DNA of 64,000 nucleotides, taken from the NCBI RefSeq assembly GCF_032397745.1, contig NZ_CP135921.1, positions 3,832,501-3,896,500 of the forward strand, written 5' to 3'. This stretch comes from Bradyrhizobium prioriisuperbiae (lineage in GTDB: Bacteria; Pseudomonadota; Alphaproteobacteria; Rhizobiales; Xanthobacteraceae). Below, in pieces: positions 49,250-57,788 of this stretch; position 1 is the first letter of the stretch, and the number at the start of each line of letters is the position of its first letter. A program made the translations under genes and the position numbers. The notes beneath the pieces were generated by a model, which was not told the origin of the DNA, searched no databases, and saw nothing but the letters and a program-made list of their open reading frames with translations.

Positions 49250-49283
49250 ATATTGCAGTGCAATATTATGTTGCGTCGCACCA
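49250..49283 (+). promoter_or_regulatory. PhaR-type boxes upstream of the phasin gene
   Basis: The perfect palindrome ATATTGCA-G-TGCAATAT (49250-49266) is followed by TGCGTCGCACCA (49272-49283). The latter fits the reported Bradyrhizobium PhaR consensus TGCRNYGCASMA exactly. Phasin genes are the classical PhaR target. The site is 83 bases before the start codon. Confidence 0.65.
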
Positions 49284-49365
49284 TGGGGTGTGTCATAACA
49301 CTTTCACCCCGGGCCAAACGGACGGGGTGAGCCATAGCTCAAACCCCGAGGATGGAGAAAACGTC

Positions 49366-49848
49366 ATGACCACCGAAACCAATTCCGTGCTGAACACCTT
49401 CAAGGATGCCTTTGCTCCCGTTACCGACGCGCTGAAGAACTTCCAGAACATGGAAGTGCCTGAGGCTGCTCGTGATTTCGTGAAGCGTGGCGCCAACACC
49501 GCCAAGGAGCGCGCTGCCGCGATCCACACCGGTGCTGAGAAGGTGACCGGCGCGATCGAGACCGCCGTTGCCGGTTCGGTCAGCGAGACCGCCAAGATCA
49601 GCCGCAGCATCCAGCAGGCGATGTATGACGACGCCGAGGCGTTCTTCGCCGGCATCGAGAAGCTGGCGTCCGCCAAGTCGCTGAACGAAGCCGTTTCGAT
49701 CCAGTCCGACCTGATCCGCGCCCGTGGCGAAGTCGCCGTGGCCCGTGCCAAGTCGGCCTCCGAGTACGTCACCAAGCTGTTCACCGACGGTGCCAAGTCG
49801 GCCCAGGACAACCTCTCGAAGGTCGTCGCCTTCAACAAGGTTGCGTAA
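49366..49848 (+). CDS. Phasin family protein (PHA granule-associated)
   Basis: A 160-residue, Ala-rich, almost entirely helical protein without Cys or Trp, with DAFAPVTDALKNFQNMEVPEAARDFVKRGANTAKERAAAIH and a C-terminal EVAVARAKSASEYVTKLFTDG. This is the phasin_2 pattern. Phasins coat PHA granules and control their number and size. The ATG at 49366 is preceded by GGATGGAGAAA; the frame is open upstream to 49219 but that region holds the regulatory palindromes. It is monocistronic, ended by a strong terminator. A candidate PhaR box lies upstream. Confidence 0.9.
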   Translation: MTTETNSVLNTFKDAFAPVTDALKNFQNMEVPEAARDFVKRGANTAKERAAAIHTGAEKVTGAIETAVAGSVSETAKISRSIQQAMYDDAEAFFAGIEKLASAKSLNEAVSIQSDLIRARGEVAVARAKSASEYVTKLFTDGAKSAQDNLSKVVAFNKVA

Positions 49849-49877
49849 GCATCCTCAAGATACGATCTCTGATCTGT

Positions 49878-49905
49878 GAAGGCCCGCTCACGCGGGCCTT
49901 CGTTT
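49878..49905 (+). terminator. Intrinsic terminator after the phasin gene
   Basis: GAAGGCCCGC (49878-49887) and GCGGGCCTTC (49892-49901) form a perfect 10-bp stem with a four-base loop, followed by GTTTT. It starts 29 bases after the phasin stop. Confidence 0.88.
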
Positions 49906-49920
49906 TGACAGGGCTATCTC

Positions 49921-51207
49921 ATGACGGCCAGTGAGATCCGTTCGCTCGAGATCGACGCAAGCGACGCCTTGCGCGCGGCCGAGCTGCGGCGCGTCAAGGC
50001 GCTGGCCACCGCGGTTCTCGCCGGATGCCTGGGGCTGCTGGTGGTCGCCAAGGCGCTGGGTGATCGCCACCCGGTGTTCGGCTTCATCGCCGCCTTCGCG
50101 GAAGCTGCCACCATCGGTGGGCTCGCCGACTGGTATGCGGTGGTGGCGCTGTTCCGCCGGCCGCTCGGTTTGCCGATTCCCCACACCGCCATCATCCAGC
50201 AGAACCAGCACCGCATCGCCGACAAGCTCGGCGAATTCATCGAAGTGCATTTCCTCAGTTCCGGTGCGGTCGACGCCAAGCTCAAACAAGTCGATTTCGC
50301 CACCTTCGTGGCCGATTGGCTCAACGACCGCAAGCGCAGCTCTGATCTCGCGCGATTCGTCCTGCAGCTGTTGCCCGAGGCGCTGTCGGCGGTGGAAAGC
50401 TCCGGGCTGAAGACGTTCTTCACCCGCCGCATCGTCAGCCAGATCGAGGGCCTCAATCTGGCGCCGCTCGCCGCCGGCACCTTGCGCGCTTTCATGAAGG
50501 ACGGCCGGCACCAGGCATTGCTCAACGATCTGCTGGTCGCCGTTCACGGCGCGCTGAACAATCCGCAGACGCTCGCGACGATCCGCGACAAGATCCGTGA
50601 TGAGTTGCCGACGCTGCTGAGATTCTATCGCGCCGACAAATACGTGCTGAACAAGATTGTGGCGTCGGCAACCTCGCTGTTCGACGACATCCGCAGCGAT
50701 CCGCAGCATCCGTTTCGCAGCGAATTCGACCAGATGGTCCGCTCGTTCGTGGATAAGCTGGACGGCGAATCCGCCTATGCGGATCGCATCGAGCAGCTCA
50801 AGCGTGACGTGCTGGCGCGGCCGGAACTCGGCGACCTGGCGCAGCATCTGTGGTCCAGCGTCATTGCCATGATCAGCGACAACTCCGGCAGCGGCGCCGT
50901 GTTGCAGCAGCATCTCTCCAGCATGTTCATGGAAGCGGGCCGCCAGCTCGCCGCCGATCCCGAAATGCGCGCCGAGATCAACCAGGGCCTGGTCGCGGTT
51001 CTGCGCAGCTTCATCGCCGACCAGAAGAGCGGCGTCTCCAGTTTCATCGCCGATCAGGTCAAGTCCTGGGACATGGCGCAACTGATCGGCCTGATCGAAC
51101 TCAACATCGGCCGCGATTTGCAATACATCCGCTTCAACGGCACGCTGATCGGCGGCCTCGCGGGTTTGGCGCTGCATACGGCGGAAGTGCTGATCCGGAT
51201 GCTGTGA
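49921..51207 (+). CDS. DUF445 family membrane protein (YjiN-like)
   Basis: A 428-residue DUF445 protein. An N-terminal membrane helix (about 26-45, VKALATAVLAGCLGLLVVAKAL) precedes the family signature FIAAFAEAATIGGLADWYAVVALFRRPLGLPIPHTAIIQQNQHRIADKLGEFIEVHFL. A long helical soluble region follows, and a C-terminal membrane helix (about 400-420, IRFNGTLIGGLAGLALHTAEVLI). Its function in the family is unknown. It begins right after the phasin terminator and is convergent with an amidase gene across a palindromic repeat. Confidence 0.92.
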   Translation: MTASEIRSLEIDASDALRAAELRRVKALATAVLAGCLGLLVVAKALGDRHPVFGFIAAFAEAATIGGLADWYAVVALFRRPLGLPIPHTAIIQQNQHRIADKLGEFIEVHFLSSGAVDAKLKQVDFATFVADWLNDRKRSSDLARFVLQLLPEALSAVESSGLKTFFTRRIVSQIEGLNLAPLAAGTLRAFMKDGRHQALLNDLLVAVHGALNNPQTLATIRDKIRDELPTLLRFYRADKYVLNKIVASATSLFDDIRSDPQHPFRSEFDQMVRSFVDKLDGESAYADRIEQLKRDVLARPELGDLAQHLWSSVIAMISDNSGSGAVLQQHLSSMFMEAGRQLAADPEMRAEINQGLVAVLRSFIADQKSGVSSFIADQVKSWDMAQLIGLIELNIGRDLQYIRFNGTLIGGLAGLALHTAEVLIRML

Positions 51208-51246
51208 AGCGCGATAAGGTTTATCGCGACATGATAAGCCCCTTTT

Positions 51247-51331
51247 GTCGTTGCCGGGCTTGTCCCGGCAACCTCGCTTAGGGACGCACTGCTCACCTAA
51301 GCGGGATCACCGGGACAAGCCCGGTGATGAC
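51247..51331. repeat. Palindromic intergenic repeat, family B-like (copy 3)
   Basis: GTCGTTGCCGGGCTTGTCCC opens it and GGGACAAGCCCGGTGATGAC closes it, with inner arms CTCGCTTAG and CTAAGCGGG. It sits between convergent DUF445 and amidase genes. Confidence 0.8.
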
Positions 51332-51357
51332 AGGAGGAAGCAAACCTGCGCAGCCTA

Positions 51358-52704
51358 CTACACCGCCACCCCCGGACGGCCGATGTCAGTCGCCAGCGCC
51401 TGCTCCACCCACTTCGCAATCCGCAGCGTCTTGAAATCCTCGCGATAGGCGCCGACCACCTGCACACCCAGTGGCAGGCGATTTTTGCCGAGGCCCGCGG
51501 GCAGTGACACGGCGGGCGCGCCCAGCAGTGTCCACGGCGCGCAATAGTCCGCGTCGCCGGTGTAGCTCAGCCCATGCGGCGCTTCGCCGAATGCCGGCAA
51601 GGTCAGCACCGCATCGTATCCAGCCATCTGCACCGCGAAGTCTGCTCGCAGGATCTCCTGCTGCTTCTTCGCCAGCAGATACTCGTAGGCGCTGCGCGTC
51701 CGCCCGGCTGTGACGAACTCCTTCAGGCGGTCGCTGGTACGATCGGGGTAGCGTTCCACCAGTTCGGCATAGATGGCGGTCGCCTCGCAGAGCATGATGG
51801 TGTTGATCGTGTCCCAGGCGGAACGGTCGAGTGTGCTGAAATCAGCATCATGCACGATCGCGCCGGCCTCGCGCAGCGTTGCAACAGCTGCATCGAACAC
51901 CTGCTGCTGCTCGGGCTCCGCGCGCGACCATTTTTCAAAACGGACAATGGTCAGGCGAGGCGCTTTCAGCGGATCGAGCCCGCTATCCGCCGCGACCTGA
52001 AACGCCGGCACCGGCTGGCCATGCCGGTCGGCGTCGCTCGTGCCGCCGAGCAGCGACAGCGCGAACGCCACGTCGTCGACGCGCCTTGCGAAAAAACCGA
52101 CATGATCGAGTGACGGGCTCAGGGGGTGCACGCCGACGCGGGGAATGGCGCCGAAGCTGGGCTTGAAGCCGACCACGCCGTTGAAAGCCGCGGGCCGGAT
52201 CACCGATCCCAGGGTCTGCGAACCCAGCGCCAGCGGCACGATGCGCGCGGCCACCGCCGCCGCGGATCCCGATGACGAGCCGCCCGGCGTATGTTCGGGA
52301 TTCCAGGGGTTCACCGTGGGTCCCGGATGACGCCAGGCAAACTCGGTGGTGACGGTCTTGCCGAAAATGGTGGCGCCGAGGTTGCGCAGCCGCTCCACGA
52401 TCCAGGCGTCGGCTGCGGGCACGTGATCCCGGTAGATCGCCGAGCCGTTGGTAGTCGGCATGTCGGATGTCGCGATGATGTCTTTCACCGCGACCGGGAC
52501 ACCCGACAGCGGGCCGGGCCGGCGCGGAGCCAATTGTGCGGGCAGGTATTCAAAAGCCTTCAGCGTGGGCTCGATGGTCCTGGCGCGGCCAGCCAAATCA
52601 TTCGCATAACGATCCGCGGCCGCATCATCGTGCGCGAACGCGCGTAGCAGATCGAGAACGCCCGCGCCGGAGGACAGCGCGGGTCGGGAATTGGCATCGG
52701 TCAT
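51358..52704 (-). CDS. Amidase, amidase-signature family
   Basis: A 448-residue amidase-signature enzyme. Lys is in VPVAVKDII (about 74), the cis-Ser region is TPGGSSSGSAAA (about 140-150), and the nucleophile Ser is in GSQTLGSVIRPAAF (about 167), followed by FKPSFG. The variant GSQTLGS instead of GTDTGGS separates it from Glu-tRNA amidotransferase subunits and points to a stand-alone amidase. ATG 52704 is preferred because upstream sequence (to 52770) shows no family similarity. It stands alone; the substrate is unknown. The operon at 14.5-22 kb has a second, different amidase. Confidence 0.9.
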   Translation of the reverse strand: MTDANSRPALSSGAGVLDLLRAFAHDDAAADRYANDLAGRARTIEPTLKAFEYLPAQLAPRRPGPLSGVPVAVKDIIATSDMPTTNGSAIYRDHVPAADAWIVERLRNLGATIFGKTVTTEFAWRHPGPTVNPWNPEHTPGGSSSGSAAAVAARIVPLALGSQTLGSVIRPAAFNGVVGFKPSFGAIPRVGVHPLSPSLDHVGFFARRVDDVAFALSLLGGTSDADRHGQPVPAFQVAADSGLDPLKAPRLTIVRFEKWSRAEPEQQQVFDAAVATLREAGAIVHDADFSTLDRSAWDTINTIMLCEATAIYAELVERYPDRTSDRLKEFVTAGRTRSAYEYLLAKKQQEILRADFAVQMAGYDAVLTLPAFGEAPHGLSYTGDADYCAPWTLLGAPAVSLPAGLGKNRLPLGVQVVGAYREDFKTLRIAKWVEQALATDIGRPGVAV

Positions 52705-52820
52705 GGGATTTGCTCGACACGGAGGCGGGAGCCGCGAGATTACTCCGCGTGCTCCTGCTGTCCAGAGCAACTTTCCGCGTGTGGTTTGTGATCGGCGCGG
52801 CCGATCACGGACAACGCGGA

Positions 52821-53819
52821 TTAGATGACCGAGTATCGCATCTGCTTGCTACGGTCGCTCTCTGCGTCCAGGCAGCCGAGCCCCTCGAGGCTGTCGCGCA
52901 CCGCGATCTCGAGCGGGGTTACCGGCAGCGCATCGCCGAGAAATGCCTGCAGCTTGCGGCCATCGAGCGCAATCGACTCGCGCCAGAGATAACGCATCTC
53001 GGCCAATTCGCGGAACAGGTGCACGAACGGCTGCAACGCCAGCACCAGCGGCCATGGAAACGGCCAGACCTTCAGGCCAGGTTTGCCGGTGGCCTTGATA
53101 ATCGCCTGCGCCATCTCACCCTGCGCCAGCTGATAACCGGCGATATGAAACACATCGAAGGTGGCCAACTCGCTCTCGCGGTCGAGCAAGCGTGCGATGG
53201 TCTCGCCGAGATCAGGCAGATAGGCCCAGGCATGGCTGGTGCCGCGCCGCGCCAGCTCAAAAATCCGTTTCACCGGGGCGCCGCGCTGGATCATGGCCGA
53301 GGAGAAATTGCTGTTGGCGGTGGAACGCGGGCCGAAGAAATCGCCGGCGCGCACGATCAGCACGGTGGCGCCGGCGCTTGCGGCCGCCTTGAGCCGCTTC
53401 TCCATCTCGACGCGGATGGCGCCCTTGCGGGTGCGCGGATGCTGCGGCGAGTCCTCGCGCAGCGACGGAAAGGCGTCGGGGCCGAAATTATAGATGGTGC
53501 CCGGCAGCACGATGCGGGCGCCGACCGCCTTTGCGGCGGCAATGGTGTGGTCGATCATCGGCAGCACCAGTTTGTCCCAGTCGCGATATCCCGGCGGGTT
53601 GGCGGCGTGGACGATCAGCTGCACGCCCTGTGCGGCACGCAGCACGTCGGCAGCCGACATAGCGTCGCCCGAAATCCAGTCGATCTGCGGATGGGCCGGC
53701 TGCGGGCGGCGGGTCAGGCCGCGTACGGTCCAGCCGTGGCGGGCCAAGGCCGCGGCGGTCTCGCCGCCGATGCCGCCGGTGGCGCCGATGATCAGGGCAA
53801 TGCGGGTGGGCTTGGTCAT
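52821..53819 (-). CDS. NAD-dependent epimerase/dehydratase-like protein
   Basis: A 332-residue extended-SDR protein. The cofactor motif is IALIIGATGGIGGETAAALARHGW (residues 6-29), then LTRRPQPAHPQIDWISGDAMSAADV, a VHAANPPGYRDW segment and PGTIYNFGPDAF with the catalytic-type Tyr. NmrA-like or nucleoside-sugar-epimerase-like proteins share this design; the classical YxxxK is not obvious, so the catalytic role is unclear. ATG 53819 is chosen over 53861. It is divergent from a LysR gene, which probably controls it. Confidence 0.85.
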   Translation of the reverse strand: MTKPTRIALIIGATGGIGGETAAALARHGWTVRGLTRRPQPAHPQIDWISGDAMSAADVLRAAQGVQLIVHAANPPGYRDWDKLVLPMIDHTIAAAKAVGARIVLPGTIYNFGPDAFPSLREDSPQHPRTRKGAIRVEMEKRLKAAASAGATVLIVRAGDFFGPRSTANSNFSSAMIQRGAPVKRIFELARRGTSHAWAYLPDLGETIARLLDRESELATFDVFHIAGYQLAQGEMAQAIIKATGKPGLKVWPFPWPLVLALQPFVHLFRELAEMRYLWRESIALDGRKLQAFLGDALPVTPLEIAVRDSLEGLGCLDAESDRSKQMRYSVI

Positions 53820-53870
53820 GTCTGTCCTCGTCGTTTGAATTGCGAACCCGGGAGCAACCATGCCTTCCGT

Positions 53871-53922
53871 TTTGATATGCGTGAATTGCCTAATCGTGTA
53901 GCTTTGATATACATAAATGTAT
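53871..53922. promoter_or_regulatory. Candidate operator between the epimerase-like gene and LysR
   Basis: TTTGATATGC (53871-53880) is repeated as TTTGATATAC (53903-53912), 32 bp apart, and the perfect palindrome ATACAT-AA-ATGTAT lies at 53909-53922, over the LysR start codon. The 101-base gap is the only promoter space for both genes. LysR proteins usually bind such paired, AT-rich sites. Confidence 0.4.
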
Positions 53923-54859
53923 GGAGCCGAACTGGAGCCACTACCGGTCTTTTCTCGCCGTGATGCGCGAAGGCAGTCTGTCGGGGGCGGCGCGGGTGCT
54001 CGGCATGACCCAGCCGACGCTCGGACGGCAGATTGCCGAACTCGAACAGGATCTGGGCACCGCGCTGTTCATCCGCTCACAACGAGGGCTGCTGCCGACC
54101 GATGCGGCGAAAGACATCGCGCCCCATGCCGAAGCCATGGCCGCGGCCTCCGGCGCCATGGTGCGTTCGGCCTCCGGCGGCACCGGCGACGTCGCCGGTG
54201 TCATCCGCCTCACGGCCAGCGAGATCGTTGGTGCCGAAGTGCTGCCGTCGCTGCTGGCGTCGTTCCGTCGCGCGCATCCGGCGGTGGCCATCGAGCTCTC
54301 GCTGTCAAATCGTGTGGAGGATCTGCTGAAGGGCGCGGCCGACATCGCCGTGCGCATGGTGCGCCCGGGGCAGCAGGCGCTGGTGGCGCGCCAGCTCGGC
54401 AGCGTTGGTCTCGGACTCTACGCACACAAACGCTACTTGGGCTCAAAGGCGCCGCCGGCCACGCTGGACACGCTGCTCAACGACCATGCCCTGATCGGCT
54501 TCGATCAGGAAACGCCGTTCCTGCGCGCGCTGCAATCACGCTTGCCGATCACCCGGGCGCGCCTTGCGCTGCGCACCGACAGCGATCTCGCGCAACTCGC
54601 CGCGATCCGTGCCGGTTTCGGCATCGGCTTCATCCAGCACGGCATTGCCCGCCGCGATCCGGAGTTGATTGCCGTGCTGCCGGAGGACATCAGCTTCACG
54701 CTCGAGGTGTGGCTTGCCTTGCACGAGGATCTGCGCGCCAGCCGGCGACTGCGGCTGATGATGGATCACCTCACCGCGGGACTTGCGGAGTATGTCGCGG
54801 GATCGCAGGCGGGTGGGACTGCGCGCAGGCGCGCCGGAGCGAAACCGGGCAAACCGTGA
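53921..54859 (+). CDS. LysR-family transcriptional regulator
   Basis: A 312-residue LysR protein. The helix-turn-helix is at about 8-65 (YRSFLAVMREGSLSGAARVLGMTQPTLGRQIAELEQDLG), followed by the effector domain (IRLTASEIVGAEVLPSLLASFRRAHPAVAIEL and IRAGFGIGFIQHGIAR). A basic Arg/Lys/Gly/Ala-rich tail closes it (AGGTARRRAGAKPGKP). No clear ribosome-binding site precedes the ATG, which overlaps a palindrome, so translation may use a very short leader. It is divergent from the epimerase-like gene, the probable target. Confidence 0.92.
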   Translation: MEPNWSHYRSFLAVMREGSLSGAARVLGMTQPTLGRQIAELEQDLGTALFIRSQRGLLPTDAAKDIAPHAEAMAAASGAMVRSASGGTGDVAGVIRLTASEIVGAEVLPSLLASFRRAHPAVAIELSLSNRVEDLLKGAADIAVRMVRPGQQALVARQLGSVGLGLYAHKRYLGSKAPPATLDTLLNDHALIGFDQETPFLRALQSRLPITRARLALRTDSDLAQLAAIRAGFGIGFIQHGIARRDPELIAVLPEDISFTLEVWLALHEDLRASRRLRLMMDHLTAGLAEYVAGSQAGGTARRRAGAKPGKP

Positions 54860-54991
54860 ACGCGGCGAATTTCGCTGTCAAACTTGTCCTGTACAGTCGG
54901 ATTGCGCTTGTCCGGCATGAATCGTGCCTCGTTGGCCGTGCCCGCCGCGGCGTTGGATGGACATTTTCAGTATTCAGGTACGGAGCGTCTC

Positions 54992-56416
54992 ATGAGCCTG
55001 TCCGGATTGCGTGCAAGCACGATCGCTTTGGTCTCCGCGACGATGGTTGCGGTTTCGCCGCTCGCGGCCGAGCCCGTGGGACTGCGTGGCTATAATGCCG
55101 CGATCGGCGACAGCTCGATCTCCGGCATTTCGTCCGGGGCGTTCATGGCGGTTCAGTTCGGCACGGCCTGGTCCTCGGTGATCAAGGGTGTCGGCGTCGT
55201 CGCGGGCGGACCGTTCTGGTGCGCCAAGGCGGACGCAGATGATTTCATGAACGGCTACACCCTGCCGATCATGCACGCGACCGGGTCATGCATGGTGGGA
55301 CCGCCGCGGGATATGGACGATTATCTCGCCAAGGCCGATGCCAAGGCCGCCTCCGGCGATATCGATCCGCTGCAGAACCTGGCCAGGCAAAAGATCTATC
55401 TTTTTCACGGCACCAACGACGCCGTCGTGGCCCGATCGGTCACCGATGCGGCGGCGGATTTCTACCGCCACTATCTGGGCGATGCCGGTCGCGGCAATCT
55501 GTATTACCAGACCGCGATCGGAGCCGGACATTCGCTGGTCGTGCTGCAGCAGCCGGCCGGCAATCGCCTGAACGACTGCAAGGATAACGCGCCTCCCTAT
55601 ATCGACCAGTGCGGCTATGATCAGGCCGGCGTCATCCTGCAACACATCTACGGTGCGCTGAATCCGCCCAACCGCGGACAACTCGGCGGCGCGATGCAAC
55701 GCTTCGATCAGTCGCTCTACACCAAAGGCCGCGAAGCCGGCGCGCTGAGCCTGGGTGAAAACGGCTACGTTTTCGTGCCCAAGGCGTGCGAGGACGGCGG
55801 AGCATGCCGCGTCCATATCGCGCTGCATGGCTGCAAACAGGACGCCGGCGAGATCGGCCGGCGGTTCATCGACGACACCGGTTACAATGCCTGGGCCGAC
55901 ACCAACCATCTCATCGTGCTGTATCCCCAGACCAAAGCCAGCTCCTACCTGCCGTTCAATCCGCAGGCCTGCTGGGACTGGTGGAGTTATGTGGATCACG
56001 CCGACAGCTACGTCACCAAATCCGGCGCGCAGATCGCAGCCATCAAGGCAATGCTGGACACGCTGACAGCCGGCGCAGCGGCACCGGCAACCCCAGCGCC
56101 GGGCGATGGCACCCCGCGTGGACTCACGATCGTCGACACCTCGGACACCAGTGCGGCTCTCGCCTGGACGGCGCAAGGCGGAGCTATGACCTACCGTGTC
56201 CAGCGCGCCGGACCGGATGGCGCGTTTGTGACCGTGGGCGACGTGAAGGGGCCCAGTTTCGGCGACTCCGGCCTGGCGCCGCAGTCGACCTATCGCTGGC
56301 GTGTCGCGGCCGTTGTCGGCGGGGTCGAAGGACCGCCGTCAGGCGAGGTCGCCGCCATCACCCGCGCAACACCCGCGCCATGCGACAACCCTGGCAGTTG
56401 CCCGATCGGCAAATGA
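54992..56416 (+). CDS. Secreted short-chain PHA depolymerase with C-terminal fibronectin type III domain
   Basis: A 474-residue protein with a signal peptide (SGLRASTIALVSATMVAVSP, ending near LAAEP). The esterase domain has the nucleophile in SISGISSGAFMAVQF (G-x-S-x-G, about 50), the acid in FHGTNDAVVA and the His in GAGHSLVVL; a second half contains IALHGCKQDAGEIG and NPQACWDWWSY. A Thr/Ala/Pro linker leads to a fibronectin type III domain (about 375-460, LTIVDTSDTSAALAWTAQGG) and a Cys-containing end. Such enzymes degrade exogenous PHB/PHA granules. The frame is open to 54884, but ATG 54992 starts the signal peptide. It complements the storage genes at 46-50 kb. Confidence 0.9.
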   Translation: MSLSGLRASTIALVSATMVAVSPLAAEPVGLRGYNAAIGDSSISGISSGAFMAVQFGTAWSSVIKGVGVVAGGPFWCAKADADDFMNGYTLPIMHATGSCMVGPPRDMDDYLAKADAKAASGDIDPLQNLARQKIYLFHGTNDAVVARSVTDAAADFYRHYLGDAGRGNLYYQTAIGAGHSLVVLQQPAGNRLNDCKDNAPPYIDQCGYDQAGVILQHIYGALNPPNRGQLGGAMQRFDQSLYTKGREAGALSLGENGYVFVPKACEDGGACRVHIALHGCKQDAGEIGRRFIDDTGYNAWADTNHLIVLYPQTKASSYLPFNPQACWDWWSYVDHADSYVTKSGAQIAAIKAMLDTLTAGAAAPATPAPGDGTPRGLTIVDTSDTSAALAWTAQGGAMTYRVQRAGPDGAFVTVGDVKGPSFGDSGLAPQSTYRWRVAAVVGGVEGPPSGEVAAITRATPAPCDNPGSCPIGK

Positions 56417-56468
56417 CGCATCTGGAGCGGGATGAGTTTGGATTGAAGCGCCACAAGCGTTTGCGTCA

Positions 56469-56595
56469 CCTCGCCCCGCTTGCGGGGAGAGGTCGGATTG
56501 CGAAGCAATCCGGGTGAGGGGGACTCACCGCGAGTCCGAGCCTGCGAAAAGCGCCCCTCACCCCGACCCTCTCCCCGCAAGCGGGGCGAGGGAGA
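56469..56595. repeat. Palindromic intergenic repeat, family F
   Basis: CCTCGCCCCGCTTGCGGGGA at the left and TCCCCGCAAGCGGGGCGAGG at the right are mutually complementary, with further complementary stretches GGTGAGGGGG... and ...CCCCTCACC inside. It separates the convergent depolymerase and M20 amidohydrolase genes. Confidence 0.8.
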
Positions 56596-56601
56596 AGTGG
56601 C

Positions 56602-57774
56602 TCACGCCGCCAGCGTGCTTTCTACCAGCTTGATCCAGTATGACGTGCCGAACACGATGGCCTCGTCGTTGAAGTTGTAGGCGGGGTGGTGCAGCGGCGC
56701 GCTGTCGCCGTTGCCGACATTGATGAAGGCGCCGGGGCGGGCCCGCAGCATGAAGGCGAAGTCCTCGCCGCCCATCACCGGCGGCACGCCGACCAGCACA
56801 TTCTGCTCGCCGACAATCTCCGCCGCCACCCGCGCCGCGATGTCGACCTGGGCGTCGTGATTGACCAGCACGGGCGTTTCGCGCTGATAGTTCAAATCGA
56901 TCCGCGCGCCGGTCATTCTGGCGACGCCGGCGACCACCTCATGCATGCGCTTTTCCACCAGATCGCGGATCTCGGCCTTCAGGGTGCGCACCGTGCCGGT
57001 CAATCTCGCCTTTTGCGGAATCACATTGTGGGCGTTGCCGGCGTGGAATTCGCAGATCGAGATCACGGCGGATTCCAGTGGGTCGATGCTGCGCGACACG
57101 ATCGACTGCAGCTGTCCGACCAGTTGCGTGCCCACCAGCAAGGTGTCGATCGCATTGTGCGGCCGCGCCGCATGGCCGCCCTTGCCCTCGATCTCGATGT
57201 TGATGCGGTCGGTCGAGGCCATCGACGGGCCACTGCGGATCGAGAATTGTCCCAGCGGCAATCCCGGCCGGTTATGCATGCCGTAGACCTGGTCGATGCC
57301 GAAACGATCGATCAGGCCGTCTTTGATCATCTTCTCGGCGCCGTTGCCGCCTTCTTCCGCCGGCTGGAAGATCACGATGGCAGTGCCGGCGAAATTGCGG
57401 GTCTCGGCGAGATAACGCGCCGCGCCCAGCAGCATCGCGGTGTGGCCGTCATGGCCGCAGGCGTGCATCTTTCCGAACGTTTTCGACTGGTAGGGCAGGC
57501 CGGTGTCTTCCTCGATCGGCAGCGCGTCCATGTCGGCGCGCAGGCCGATCACCCGCATCTCGCCTTTGGCCGGCGCGCGGCCGTGGATGACGCCGACCAC
57601 GCCGGTGTCGCCGAGGCCAGTGACGACTTCATCGCAGCCGAACGCGCGCAGCTTGTCCGCGACCACCGACGCGGTGCGATGCACATCGTACAGCAGCTCT
57701 GGATGGGCATGGATGTCCTGCCGCCAGGCGGCGATGTCGGCATGCAGGTCGGAGACGCGATTGACGATGGGCAT
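56602..57774 (-). CDS. M20 family amidohydrolase (hippurate hydrolase-like)
   Basis: A 390-residue M20D metallohydrolase. Metal ligands and catalytic residues are visible in VIGLRADMDALPIEED, GKMHACGHDGHTAMLLGAARYLA, IFQPAEEGGNGAEKMI and MGGEDFAFMLRARPG near the C-terminus; a lid domain is inserted at about 185-300. These enzymes remove acyl groups from N-acyl amino acids or related amides. It is the last gene of the dipeptide-type import operon (14 bases after the ATPase stop), so it probably hydrolyses the imported N-acyl or peptide-like compound in the cytoplasm. Confidence 0.92.
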   Translation of the reverse strand: MPIVNRVSDLHADIAAWRQDIHAHPELLYDVHRTASVVADKLRAFGCDEVVTGLGDTGVVGVIHGRAPAKGEMRVIGLRADMDALPIEEDTGLPYQSKTFGKMHACGHDGHTAMLLGAARYLAETRNFAGTAIVIFQPAEEGGNGAEKMIKDGLIDRFGIDQVYGMHNRPGLPLGQFSIRSGPSMASTDRINIEIEGKGGHAARPHNAIDTLLVGTQLVGQLQSIVSRSIDPLESAVISICEFHAGNAHNVIPQKARLTGTVRTLKAEIRDLVEKRMHEVVAGVARMTGARIDLNYQRETPVLVNHDAQVDIAARVAAEIVGEQNVLVGVPPVMGGEDFAFMLRARPGAFINVGNGDSAPLHHPAYNFNDEAIVFGTSYWIKLVESTLAA

Positions 57775-57788
57775 GGTCGTGTCCTTGG

